DNA from: Bordetella parapertussis
GTDB taxonomy: Bacteria; Pseudomonadota; Gammaproteobacteria; Burkholderiales; SG8-39
Length of the DNA stretch: 16,609 bases
NCBI GenBank assembly: GCA_945906975.1
Contig: CAMDRY010000029.1
Span: 1-16,609 of the forward strand
Direction: 5' to 3'
Shown: piece after piece, positions 1 to 7,392 of the stretch
Numbering within the stretch: the first letter of the stretch is position 1
Layout of the letters: each line of letters begins with the position of its first letter
Notes under the pieces: generated by a model
Told to the model about the DNA's origin: nothing
What the model saw: only the letters and a program-made list of their open reading frames with translations
The model's database searches: none
Position numbers and translations under genes: made by a program

Positions 1-58
1 CCCCCCCCCCCCCCGCAGCCGTTCGCGCTGCTTTTTCACAAACGAGGCATAAACTTAC

Positions 59-385
59 ATGAGCGAGAATATCCAGCACGTTACCGATTCCACATTTGAC
101 CCCGAAGTACTCAAGTCAGACCTGCCTGTCCTGGTCGACTACTGGGCCGAATGGTGCGGTCCGTGCAAAGCCATCGCCCCCATGCTCGAGGAGATCGCCA
201 AGGACTACGGCGGCAAGATCAAGATCGCCAAATTGAACGTCGACGAGAACGCGGCCACCGCCACCAAGTACGGCATTCGCGGCATTCCGACCCTGATGCT
301 GTTCAAAGCCGGCGATGTGGCGGCGCAAAAGATCGGCGCCCTCTCAAAATCACAGCTCACCGCGTTTCTTGACAGTAATATCTAA
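59..385 (+). CDS. trxA: Thioredoxin 1
   Basis: Cytosolic protein-disulfide reductase that passes electrons from thioredoxin reductase to substrates such as ribonucleotide reductase and peroxiredoxins. The 108-residue length is the family norm. The active site WCGPC lies at residues 32-36, the buried acid is Asp27, and the cis-proline that shapes the substrate groove is Pro77 in GIPT. The ATG is preceded by GAGG at 44-47, an 11-nt spacer, which is somewhat long. rho follows on the same strand after 242 nt; trxA upstream of rho is a common proteobacterial arrangement. The gene's promoter would lie upstream and is mostly outside the window, where only 58 nt remain, beginning with a run of 14 C. 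Confidence 0.97.
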   Translation: MSENIQHVTDSTFDPEVLKSDLPVLVDYWAEWCGPCKAIAPMLEEIAKDYGGKIKIAKLNVDENAATATKYGIRGIPTLMLFKAGDVAAQKIGALSKSQLTAFLDSNI

Positions 386-408
386 ACACCCTATTCTTGC
401 TCCTGAAT

Positions 409-450
409 GCGTCGCATAGAAAAATACGCGGCATAAGCAACATGCGACGC
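409..450 (+). other. Long inverted repeat in the trxA-rho intergenic region
   Basis: GCGTCGCAT at 409-417 is an exact inverted repeat of ATGCGACGC at 442-450, with a 24-nt A-rich loop. It begins 24 nt after the trxA stop and has no T-run after it, so it is not a classical intrinsic terminator. It could protect the trxA mRNA 3' end or be part of the rho leader. Function is inferred only from position. Confidence 0.45.
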
Positions 451-543
451 GCGCTACCCGCCCCATCCCCCTAATAGCGTTCCAAGGCGTTTCGGCGCCA
501 AGCATTTCGGCGATACCCGGCGCGAGCGTTTTACGCCCCAATA

Positions 544-563
544 CCAATTCCAATTCCAATTCC
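544..563 (+). repeat. CCAATT hexamer repeat in the rho leader
   Basis: Three exact tandem copies of CCAATT (544-549, 550-555, 556-561) plus a partial fourth. The segment 541-563 has no G and eight C, with YC dinucleotides every 6 nt, on the transcribed strand of the rho 5' leader. Such C-rich, G-free RNA is the type bound by the Rho primary site, so it could serve in autoregulation. That role is inference. Confidence 0.6.
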
Positions 564-627
564 CGGTGTTACCGGTTTCACCCAAGGTCCTTTTCCGGAT
601 CCTTTTTTGGCATAACCCCAACTATTT

Positions 628-1887
628 ATGTATTTATCCGAGCTCAAGAGCCTGCACGTCAGTGCATTGCTCGACATGGCAACCACCAATGAAATCGAGG
701 CTGCCAACCGACTGCGCAAGCAGGAACTGATTTTCGCCCTGCTCAAGCACCTTTCCAAAAAAGGTGAGCCCATATTCGGCGACGGCACGCTCGAGGTGCT
801 GCCCGATGGCTTTGGCTTCCTGCGCTCGCCCGACACCTCTTACCTTGCCTCTACCGATGACATTTACGTTTCGCCGTCGCAGATCCGCCGCTTCAACCTG
901 CATACAGGCGACACCATAGAGGGTGAAATCCGCACGCCGAAAGACGGCGAACGCTACTTCGCCCTGGTCAAGGTCGACAAGGTCAACGCCGATGCACCCG
1001 AGGCATCCAAGCACAAGATCCTTTTCGAGAACCTGACACCGCTTCACCCGGACAAGATCCTCAAGCTCGAGCGCGACATCAAGAGCGAAGAAAACATCAC
1101 CGGCCGCATCATCGACATCATCGCCCCCATCGGCAAAGGCCAGCGCGGCCTGATCGTGTCGCCGCCCAAGGCCGGCAAGACGGTGCTGATGCAGCAACTG
1201 GCACACGCCATCACCACCAATTACCCCGAGACTGTGCTGATCGTCTTGCTCATCGACGAGCGCCCCGAAGAGGTTACGGAGATGACCCGCTCCGTGAAGG
1301 GCGAGGTCGTTGCCTCGACTTTTGACGAACCGGCCACGCGCCACGTGCAGGTCGCCGAAATGGTGATTGAAAAAGCCAAGCGCCTGGTCGAGCACAAAAA
1401 AGACGTCATCATCCTGCTCGACTCCATCACCCGCCTCGCGCGCGCCTACAATACCGTGGTGCCCGCATCGGGCAAGGTGCTCACAGGCGGCGTCGATGCC
1501 AACGCGCTGCAGCGTCCGAAGCGCTTTTTCGGCGCCGCGCGCAATGTGGAGGAAGGCGGTTCGCTCACCATCATCGCCACCGCCCTCATCGATACCGGCA
1601 GCCGCATGGACGACGTGATCTACGAAGAGTTCAAGGGCACCGGCAACATGGAAATTCACCTTGACCGGCGCATGTACGAAAAACGCATTTTCCCGGCAAT
1701 CAACGTTAACCGCTCGGGCACACGCCGCGAAGAATTGCTGATTGAAAAAGACATCCTGCAAAAGGTCTGGGTGCTGCGCAAACTGCTCTACCCCATGGAC
1801 GACCTTGAAGCGGCGGAATTCCTCGTCGACAAGGTCAAGGCGACCAAAACGAACTCGGACTTCTTCGATTCAATGCGCCGAGGCTGA
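628..1887 (+). CDS. rho: Transcription termination factor Rho
   Basis: Hexameric RNA-dependent ATPase and RNA/DNA helicase that terminates transcription of untranslated RNA. At 419 residues the numbering matches E. coli Rho. It has an N-terminal helix bundle (about 1-47) and a cold-shock-like RNA-binding domain with the RNP1 element DGFGFLR at 60-66 (Phe62, Phe64). The RecA-type motor carries Walker A PPKAGKT at 179-185 (Lys181, Lys184), catalytic Glu211 with Arg212, and Walker B ILLDS at 262-266 (Asp265). It also has a Q-loop around 278-290, an R-loop around 322-326 and the arginine finger Arg366. The start fits the family (YLSELK follows the Met), but no convincing Shine-Dalgarno precedes it. 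The upstream leader is C-rich with a hexamer repeat, consistent with the self-regulation known for rho in E. coli. Confidence 0.98.
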   Translation: MYLSELKSLHVSALLDMATTNEIEAANRLRKQELIFALLKHLSKKGEPIFGDGTLEVLPDGFGFLRSPDTSYLASTDDIYVSPSQIRRFNLHTGDTIEGEIRTPKDGERYFALVKVDKVNADAPEASKHKILFENLTPLHPDKILKLERDIKSEENITGRIIDIIAPIGKGQRGLIVSPPKAGKTVLMQQLAHAITTNYPETVLIVLLIDERPEEVTEMTRSVKGEVVASTFDEPATRHVQVAEMVIEKAKRLVEHKKDVIILLDSITRLARAYNTVVPASGKVLTGGVDANALQRPKRFFGAARNVEEGGSLTIIATALIDTGSRMDDVIYEEFKGTGNMEIHLDRRMYEKRIFPAINVNRSGTRREELLIEKDILQKVWVLRKLLYPMDDLEAAEFLVDKVKATKTNSDFFDSMRRG

Positions 1888-1978
1888 TCCAGCCCGGTTT
1901 CGGGCACGGCGGCACATTAGAAGAGCCGCTAAGCGCCTGTTTTAATTGCAGTCGTAACCCAGTCCATTCCTGGTCTAT

Positions 1979-2007
1979 TTGCCATGAACAGGGAAAAGAG
2001 GCATACT
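1979..2007 (+). promoter_or_regulatory. Candidate sigma70 promoter for rpmE
   Basis: TTGCCA (1979-1984) and CATACT (2002-2007) are separated by exactly 17 nt, about 90 nt upstream of the rpmE ATG. Both boxes resemble the sigma70 consensus. The rest of the rho-rpmE gap (1888-2096) holds a short GCCCG/CGGGC hairpin at 1892-1905 without a T-tract and nothing else recognisable. Confidence 0.4.
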
Positions 2008-2096
2008 GCGGGACTTTTTTACCGCCTCGAAACGCTCTGGCACTTTAGGCCATCCCGGCTGGGTGAAACCGAGGCAACCACGCGAAAGGAAGCACC

Positions 2097-2369
2097 ATGC
2101 AAGCAGGCATCCACCCCGAATACCACGAAATCAAGGTCACTTGCAGCTGCGGTGCCACCTTCCAGACGCGCTCGACCAACAGCAAGCCGCTGACGATTGA
2201 GGTCTGCTCCGCCTGCCATCCGTTCTACACCGGCAAGCAGAAGATCCTCGACACCGCCGGCCGCGTTGAGAAATTCAAGAACAAATACGCCAGCACGGCG
2301 ACCAAGGCGAAAGCCAAGGCCGACAAAGCTGCGGCTGCGGCTGCCGCGGCAACGGATGCGGCTGCTTGA
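2097..2369 (+). CDS. rpmE: 50S ribosomal protein L31 (zinc-binding type)
   Basis: Component of the large ribosomal subunit, at the inter-subunit bridge. It is the zinc form: Cys16 and Cys18 (CSC) with Cys37 and Cys40 (CSAC) make the four-cysteine site, so the zinc-free paralog would be expected elsewhere in the genome. The core is about 66 residues. It is followed by a 24-residue low-complexity Lys/Ala tail (about 67-90) that ends almost purely in alanine and is encoded by alternating gct/gcg/gcc. The ATG has a good AAAGGA (2085-2090) upstream. It appears to be monocistronic, with its own candidate promoter and a strong terminator at 2389-2413. Confidence 0.96.
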   Translation: MQAGIHPEYHEIKVTCSCGATFQTRSTNSKPLTIEVCSACHPFYTGKQKILDTAGRVEKFKNKYASTATKAKAKADKAAAAAAAATDAAA

Positions 2370-2388
2370 TTTTTCGTCACATCCAGAG

Positions 2389-2413
2389 AAAAGGCAGCTT
2401 CGGCTGCCTTTTT
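2389..2413 (+). terminator. Rho-independent terminator of rpmE
   Basis: AAGGCAGC at 2391-2398, loop TTCG, and GCTGCCTT at 2403-2410, running directly into five T. This is an 8-bp stem with a stable UUCG tetraloop, A residues before and T residues after, 20 nt past the rpmE stop codon. Confidence 0.92.
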
Positions 2414-2425
2414 AATTGGTAATCC

Positions 2426-3850
2426 ATGCTGCTTCGCATCCTTGCCGCGCTTGCGCTGTTTGGCCTGGCTTCCAGCTGCGCCATCAACCCGGTGACCGGG
2501 GAGCGCAATTTCGTCCTGATGTCAGAGGCGCAAGAGCTGGACGTCGGCCGGCAAGCCGACCTGGGCGTCAAGAAACAATACGCCCTTTATGACGAGAACA
2601 AACTTGCCGCCTATGTCGACGAAGTGGGCCAGCGCGTCGCCGCGCTTAGCCACCGGCCCGGCCTGCCGTATCACTTCACCCTGCTCGACAGCGCCGAGAT
2701 CAACGCCTTCGCGCTGCCAGGCGGCCACATCTACATCACCCGCGGCATTGTCGCGTTCCTCAACTCCGAGGCCGAACTCGCGGCGGTGCTCGGCCATGAG
2801 ATCGGTCACGTCACGGCGCGACACAGCGTGCGCCAGATGAGCGCGGCGCAAAGCACCGACATTCTGATCACCATCGCCTCCGTTCTCAGCCCGGCGATGC
2901 GCGACCAGAACGTCCGGGGCCTCGCCGGCACTTTCGGCAACGCGCTGCTGTCTGGCTATGGCCGCGAACATGAGCTCGAGGCAGACCGCCTTGGTGCCGG
3001 GTACCTCGCCCGCACCGGCTACGATCCGCAGGCGATGATCCGCGTCATCGGCGTACTGAAGAACCAGGAACTGTTCGACGCCGAAGCAGCCAAGCAAGAA
3101 GGCCGCACGCCGCGCGCCTACCACGGCGTGTTCGAAACACACCCGGACAACGACACGCGGCTGCAGCAGACCATCGGTGCATCGGCCAGCCTGCGTGCCG
3201 GTGCGCGCGGCGATGGTCGCGAGGAATTCATGCGCCGCACCGCGGGCATGCTCTTCGGTGACAGCCCGCGCGAGGGTATCGTCCGCGACGGCAGCTTTTA
3301 TCATCCGGATCTGGGCATGGCGATGACACTGCCTCGCGACTGGCGACTGCAAAACATGCCCGACCGCCTTTTACTGCTCGCCCCCGGCGGCGATACGACG
3401 CTCGAAATGCGCATGCAAGCCAAGCCCAACCAGGATCCGGCTGCCGTGTTGCGCAGCAACCGCCTGATCGGCAACGATATCGAAACCACGCCTGTGAACG
3501 GTTTGCCCGCAGCAGTCGCGACCGGTAGCGCGGGGGCTGCAGGCGTGGTGTATTTTGGCGACAACATGGTAACTTTCAACGCGACGGCCAAATCGGGCCG
3601 CCTGAGCGATGCACACGGGCGCGCGGTGCGTGACACGATACGCAGCTTTCACCGCATCACCGAGGCCGAACGCCTGCTCGCCAGGCCGCTGCGCATGCGC
3701 AGCATCACCGCCACCGCGAGCACGCGCTTTGCCGGGCTCGCCGCCAAATCACCGCTGGGCCGCAACGCCGAGGGCACGCTGCGTTTGATCAACGGCATTT
3801 ACCCGACGGGTGAGCCGCGCCCCGGCCAGTTGCTGAAAGTGATCGAATAA
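2426..3850 (+). CDS. M48-family zinc metalloprotease, predicted lipoprotein (BepA/LoiP-like)
   Basis: Predicted periplasmic, lipid-anchored zinc protease of the type that handles misfolded outer-membrane proteins. Residues 1-17 form a short hydrophobic signal peptide ending in ASSC; Cys18 would be the lipidated residue, although the -3 position is Ala rather than the usual Leu. The M48 catalytic site HEIGH is at 124-128, and HELEAD at 182-187 supplies the third zinc ligand. The typical M48 strand GGHIYITRG is at 99-107. The C-terminal third (about 280-474) has no recognisable TPR repeats and ends in a PxxGxPRPGQ-type motif common in this subgroup. The start is fixed: an in-frame TAA lies at 2420-2422 and a signal peptide is needed. 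No Shine-Dalgarno is visible and a terminator ends only 12 nt upstream. Its stop overlaps the next gene (TAATG). Confidence 0.9.
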   Translation: MLLRILAALALFGLASSCAINPVTGERNFVLMSEAQELDVGRQADLGVKKQYALYDENKLAAYVDEVGQRVAALSHRPGLPYHFTLLDSAEINAFALPGGHIYITRGIVAFLNSEAELAAVLGHEIGHVTARHSVRQMSAAQSTDILITIASVLSPAMRDQNVRGLAGTFGNALLSGYGREHELEADRLGAGYLARTGYDPQAMIRVIGVLKNQELFDAEAAKQEGRTPRAYHGVFETHPDNDTRLQQTIGASASLRAGARGDGREEFMRRTAGMLFGDSPREGIVRDGSFYHPDLGMAMTLPRDWRLQNMPDRLLLLAPGGDTTLEMRMQAKPNQDPAAVLRSNRLIGNDIETTPVNGLPAAVATGSAGAAGVVYFGDNMVTFNATAKSGRLSDAHGRAVRDTIRSFHRITEAERLLARPLRMRSITATASTRFAGLAAKSPLGRNAEGTLRLINGIYPTGEPRPGQLLKVIE

Positions 3851-5496
3851 TGCGCACCGTGCCGCTACCCCTGCCCGGCGTATTGGTCGCGATACTTGCG
3901 CTCGCGTACACCCTGCCGGGTCTGGTCGGCCACGCCCCCTGGAAGGTTGACGATGCCGTCGGGATCGGCATCGTTCACCAGTTCATGACCGAAGGCGGCT
4001 GGCTGATGCCGCGGCTTGCCGGAGAAGCCTATGTCGATGACGGTCCACTTTTCTTCTGGCTGGGCGCGCTGCTGGCAAAACTGCTCGGCGGCGTGCTGGC
4101 CGTTCACGACGCCGCGCGCCTCGCCTGTGCGCTGGCGCTGGCTGCAATATTCGCGTTCACCCGCCTCGCCGGCAAGGCGCTGCAAGGAGCGGGGCAGGGC
4201 AACACCGCCGCACTGGCGCTGATGGGCTGCCTTGGACTCTTGGTGCACTCGCACGAGATGGCTGCCGATATCGGCGCGCTGGCGGGACTGGCGGCCGCCT
4301 ACTGGGGCCTTGCACTGGCGCGCGATGCGACAAACCCGCGGTACTTTTGCGCCGCCGTGCTGGCGCTTGGCGCAGGGGAGGCCGTCGCCCTGCTTGCCAA
4401 TGGGCCGGTCACCGCATTCGCGCCTTTCATCACAGCGATCGTGTTGCCGGTGTTTGCGCGCGACTGGCGCAACCGGCGCAGTCTTGCCGCCCTCGCCTGT
4501 GGCCTGGCACTTGCGCTGTGCACCGCTGCCGCATGGCTGGTGTCGCTGCACGCGCAGTCACCGCAACTGGCCGGCGCGTGGATTGCCGCCTCATTCAGGC
4601 TGGAAATAGAAACATGGCATTCGCATCTGGAGGTGCTGGCCTGGGCGGCCTGGCCGGCATGGCCCCTGGCCTTGTGGGAATTGTGGCGCAGGCGACACGG
4701 CTTCGCTGTGCCCTCCGTGCAACTGCCGCTCATCGCACTGATCGCATCCATGGCCGCGCTGATCTTTTTTTCACCGCAAGCACGCGACACCGAGGCACTG
4801 CCTGTGTTGCTGCCCCTTGCGCTGCTGGCCGGCAACGCCGTTGATGCGCTGCGCCGCGGCGCAGCGAACGCACTGACCTGGTTTGGCACGATGACCTTTA
4901 CCCTGACCGGACTGCTGGTCTGGCTGGGCTGGTTTGCCATGATGACCGGCATGCCGCCGACCATCGCCAACAATTTTGCCAAACTGGCGCCCGGCTTCAT
5001 TGCGCAATTCGCACTCTTCCCATTTCTGATCGCACTCGCCCTCAGCATTGGTTGGGGCTGGCTGGTCGCCGGAGCGGTCCGGTCGTCGCATCGCAGCGTC
5101 ACCTTCTGGGCCGCCGGCATGACGCTGATCTGGGCACTGGTCATGACACTTTGGCTGCCATGGATAGACTATGGCAAAACCTATGGCGAGGTCGCCGCCT
5201 CGCTGCAACGCGCGCTGCCCCCCGAAGCTCGGGCACCGGGGGCTTGCATTCAAAGCATCGGCCTGGGCAAGGCGCAGCGCGCAGCATTCCACTATCATGC
5301 CGGCATTGTGACGCGACGCAACGAAGTCTCCCCCAACCCGCACTGCGCGCTGCTGCTGGTGCAGTCGGGGGAAAACGACTCCACGCCGCAAGGCTGGATC
5401 CGTCTCTGGGAAGGCAGCCGCCCGCGCGACAGCGAACACTTCCGCTTATACGGAAAACCTTCATCGGGCCGGCATGGCCCGGCAAAAAACGGCTGA
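3850..5496 (+). CDS. ArnT/GT39-like membrane glycosyltransferase
   Basis: Multipass inner-membrane protein of the PMT/ArnT type (GT-C fold), which uses polyprenyl-phosphate sugars to modify lipids or proteins on the periplasmic side. After a first membrane helix comes the loop WKVDDA (31-36) with the acidic pair Asp34-Asp35, where this family places its catalytic Asp. The ArnT-like stretch YVDDGPLFFW follows at 61-70. About ten further hydrophobic segments follow, then a soluble C-terminal domain (about 435-548). The ATG overlaps the protease stop by one base, so the two are probably translationally coupled; pgi starts 9 nt downstream. The acceptor cannot be told from sequence. No arn operon genes lie nearby, so lipid A modification with aminoarabinose should not be assumed. 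Confidence 0.75.
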   Translation: MRTVPLPLPGVLVAILALAYTLPGLVGHAPWKVDDAVGIGIVHQFMTEGGWLMPRLAGEAYVDDGPLFFWLGALLAKLLGGVLAVHDAARLACALALAAIFAFTRLAGKALQGAGQGNTAALALMGCLGLLVHSHEMAADIGALAGLAAAYWGLALARDATNPRYFCAAVLALGAGEAVALLANGPVTAFAPFITAIVLPVFARDWRNRRSLAALACGLALALCTAAAWLVSLHAQSPQLAGAWIAASFRLEIETWHSHLEVLAWAAWPAWPLALWELWRRRHGFAVPSVQLPLIALIASMAALIFFSPQARDTEALPVLLPLALLAGNAVDALRRGAANALTWFGTMTFTLTGLLVWLGWFAMMTGMPPTIANNFAKLAPGFIAQFALFPFLIALALSIGWGWLVAGAVRSSHRSVTFWAAGMTLIWALVMTLWLPWIDYGKTYGEVAASLQRALPPEARAPGACIQSIGLGKAQRAAFHYHAGIVTRRNEVSPNPHCALLLVQSGENDSTPQGWIRLWEGSRPRDSEHFRLYGKPSSGRHGPAKNG

Positions 5497-5505
5497 ACGA
5501 GGATC

Positions 5506-7083
5506 ATGTCAAAACTCACCGAAAGTGCGGCCTGGACAGCGCTTGAGGCGCATGGCGAGACGCTAGAAGACATACGGCTTGCCGACATGTTCAAGCTCGA
5601 CCCGGGCCGCGCGGCGCGTCTTTCCCTCGACGCGGCCGGATTATTCCTGGACTACTCAAAACAGCGCGTCACCGACGAAACCATCGCCCGCCTCACCACG
5701 CTCGCACGCCAGGCGCGACTTGGCGAATGGATAGAAAAGCTCTTTACCGCCAAAGCCGTCAACAACACTGAAAACCGCGCCGCCATGCACATGGCCTTGC
5801 GCGGGGCACCCGGTGAGTTCCCCCAAACCCATGCCGGTCCGGCAGCTGCGGCGCTGGCGCAGATGCGTGACTTTGTCACCCAAGCTCGCAACGGATCGCT
5901 GCGCACAAACTCAGGCGAAGCCGTTCGCGCCATCGTCAATATCGGCATCGGCGGCTCCGATCTGGGGCCGCGCATGGCGGTGCGCGCCCTTCGGGGCCAC
6001 GCCGACACGACACTGGCGCTGCGCTTCGTTTCCAATGGCGATCCTGCCGACCTTGCCGCCGCCACAGCCGGCCTCGACCCGGCCTCAACCTTGTTCATCG
6101 TTTCGTCCAAGACTTTCGGAACCGCCGAGACGCTGGCCAACGCGCAAGCGGCCAAAGCATGGCTGGGCAAGGGGGGCGAGCATTGCGAAGCCCATTTCGC
6201 CGCCGTCACCTCCAACACCGCCGCGGCACTGGCGTTTGGCGTAGCCCCAGAACGTATTTTCCCGGTCTGGGACTGGATCGGCGGACGCTATTCGATCTGG
6301 TCTGCCATAGGGCTGCCGGTGGCACTTTCCTCGGGCATGGCGGCGTTCGACTCGATGCTGGCCGGCGCGGGCGACATGGACAGGCATTTTCGCAGCGCGC
6401 CCCTCGAAAGCAACATGCCGGCGCTGCTCGGGCTGATTGGCATCTGGAACGTGAACTTTCTCGGTGCCGCGACACAAGCCATCCTGCCCTACGCCGAGGA
6501 CTTGCGCGATCTGCCAGCCTACCTGCAACAACTGGAAATGGAGTCGAACGGCAAGCACGTCGATCGCGCCGGCAAGGACGTCGATTACGACACCGCACCG
6601 GTGGTCTGGGGCATGGCCGGCAGCAACGGGCAGCACGCCTTTCACCAGTTGCTGCACCAGGGAACGCAACTGGTGCCTTGCGATTTTGTCGTCGGCGCTT
6701 CCGGCGGGGCCCATACCGCTGAACACCACTTGCTTGCAGCCAATGCCCTGGCGCAATCGGCCGCGCTGGCATTTGGCGAAAAAGGCGCAAATGCCTTCCA
6801 GAACTGCCCTGGCAATCAGCCCTCGAACACGCTGGTGCTCCCCGGCCTGACACCGCGCGCACTGGGCGCCTTGCTTGCCCTTTACGAGCACAAGGTTTTT
6901 GTGCAAAGCGTCATCTGGAACATCAATCCATTCGACCAGTTTGGCGTCGAACTGGGCAAAAAAATCGCCGGCGGCCTGCTCCCGGGCTTCACCGGCGGTG
7001 CGCTGCCGGCGCAAACCGACACATCGACGCGCCAATTGCTGGCCAGGCTGACCGGGCTGACGCGGCCGAAACACGAGGTTTGA
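5506..7083 (+). CDS. pgi: Glucose-6-phosphate isomerase
   Basis: Cytosolic enzyme interconverting glucose 6-phosphate and fructose 6-phosphate. At 525 residues it is a little shorter than the roughly 549-residue E. coli protein, but all active-site blocks are present. These are GIGGSDLGP in the phosphate-binding region, SSKTFGTAETL, and WIGGRYSIWSAIGLP. The catalytic base is Glu346 in MESNGKHV, with His377 in NGQHAFHQLLHQGT and Lys485 in FDQFGVELGK. The ATG has GAGGA upstream at a 3-nt spacing. It follows the glycosyltransferase by only 9 nt, so it probably sits in the same transcript, an unusual partner pairing. There is no intrinsic terminator after it, only a GC-rich hairpin with a repeated arm. 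Confidence 0.97.
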   Translation: MSKLTESAAWTALEAHGETLEDIRLADMFKLDPGRAARLSLDAAGLFLDYSKQRVTDETIARLTTLARQARLGEWIEKLFTAKAVNNTENRAAMHMALRGAPGEFPQTHAGPAAAALAQMRDFVTQARNGSLRTNSGEAVRAIVNIGIGGSDLGPRMAVRALRGHADTTLALRFVSNGDPADLAAATAGLDPASTLFIVSSKTFGTAETLANAQAAKAWLGKGGEHCEAHFAAVTSNTAAALAFGVAPERIFPVWDWIGGRYSIWSAIGLPVALSSGMAAFDSMLAGAGDMDRHFRSAPLESNMPALLGLIGIWNVNFLGAATQAILPYAEDLRDLPAYLQQLEMESNGKHVDRAGKDVDYDTAPVVWGMAGSNGQHAFHQLLHQGTQLVPCDFVVGASGGAHTAEHHLLAANALAQSAALAFGEKGANAFQNCPGNQPSNTLVLPGLTPRALGALLALYEHKVFVQSVIWNINPFDQFGVELGKKIAGGLLPGFTGGALPAQTDTSTRQLLARLTGLTRPKHEV

Positions 7084-7090
7084 ATTAGAC

Positions 7091-7130
7091 TGGCCGGGCT
7101 GTCGTGCCGGCCAAACAGACCGGCCAAACA
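7091..7130 (+). repeat. Hairpin with duplicated 3' arm upstream of the small ORF
   Basis: TGGCCGG at 7091-7097 can pair with CCGGCCA at 7107-7113, or with the second copy at 7120-7126. The 11-mer CCGGCCAAACA occurs twice, 13 nt apart (7107-7117 and 7120-7130). It lies between the pgi stop and the AGAGGAG ribosome site of the next gene. No T-run follows, so it is not a standard terminator. Confidence 0.5.
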
Positions 7131-7146
7131 ATAAGAGGAGCGTCAC

Positions 7147-7353
7147 ATGAATGAAGAAACCTTCAACCTGAGTATTCGCAAATTCCTCAAGACCGTCGGC
7201 GTCGGTTCACAGCGTGAGATCGAGCGTGCCGTGGACGAGGCCCGCGCCAAAGGCCTGATTTCCGGAAACGAATCGTTCCCGGTCAATGTCAGGCTGGAAA
7301 TTCCCGGATTAAACCTTTCGGTCAAATTCGACGGCAGTATCGACCTGGGCTGA
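7147..7353 (+). CDS. Small conserved protein, DUF6494-type
   Basis: A 68-residue acidic protein of unknown function. It begins MNEETFNLSIRKFLKTVG, has a helical N-terminal half (about 1-38), and ends in a beta-rich half with the pattern VNVRLEIPGLNLSVKFDGSI. I recognise this as resembling the DUF6494 family of short proteobacterial proteins, from memory of its N-terminus rather than from a search. There is no signal peptide, membrane segment or cysteine. It has a strong ribosome site (AGAGGAG at 7134-7140) and is followed after 39 nt by the D-lactate dehydrogenase-like gene, so the two are probably co-transcribed. The well-formed ribosome site and codon use argue for a genuine gene. Confidence 0.75.
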   Translation: MNEETFNLSIRKFLKTVGVGSQREIERAVDEARAKGLISGNESFPVNVRLEIPGLNLSVKFDGSIDLG

Positions 7354-7392
7354 AGCCCCCCCAGAAACATTAAGCTGCAAGGAAACCACAAG

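Noticed and set aside
634..1761. 375-codon open frame on the minus strand opposite rho
   Set aside because: It lies wholly antisense to rho. Long antisense frames are expected in GC-rich, strongly biased codons; no recognisable domain and no ribosome site.
1892..1905. GCCCG/CGGGC hairpin after rho as an intrinsic terminator
   Set aside because: Only a 5-bp stem and no T-run; cannot be called a terminator.
1984..2193. 69-codon frame starting in the rho-rpmE gap
   Set aside because: Runs into rpmE in another frame, lacks a ribosome site, and its start overlaps the likely rpmE promoter.
2522..3352. 276-codon minus-strand frame opposite the M48 protease
   Set aside because: Covers the coding region of a clear protease; no independent support.
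3850..5496. Calling the glycosyltransferase arnT
   Set aside because: Only the general GT-C pattern is seen; no other arn genes are present, so the donor and acceptor are unknown.
6085..7146. 353-codon open frame on the minus strand opposite pgi
   Set aside because: Shadow of pgi codon bias; composition is not protein-like and there are no motifs.
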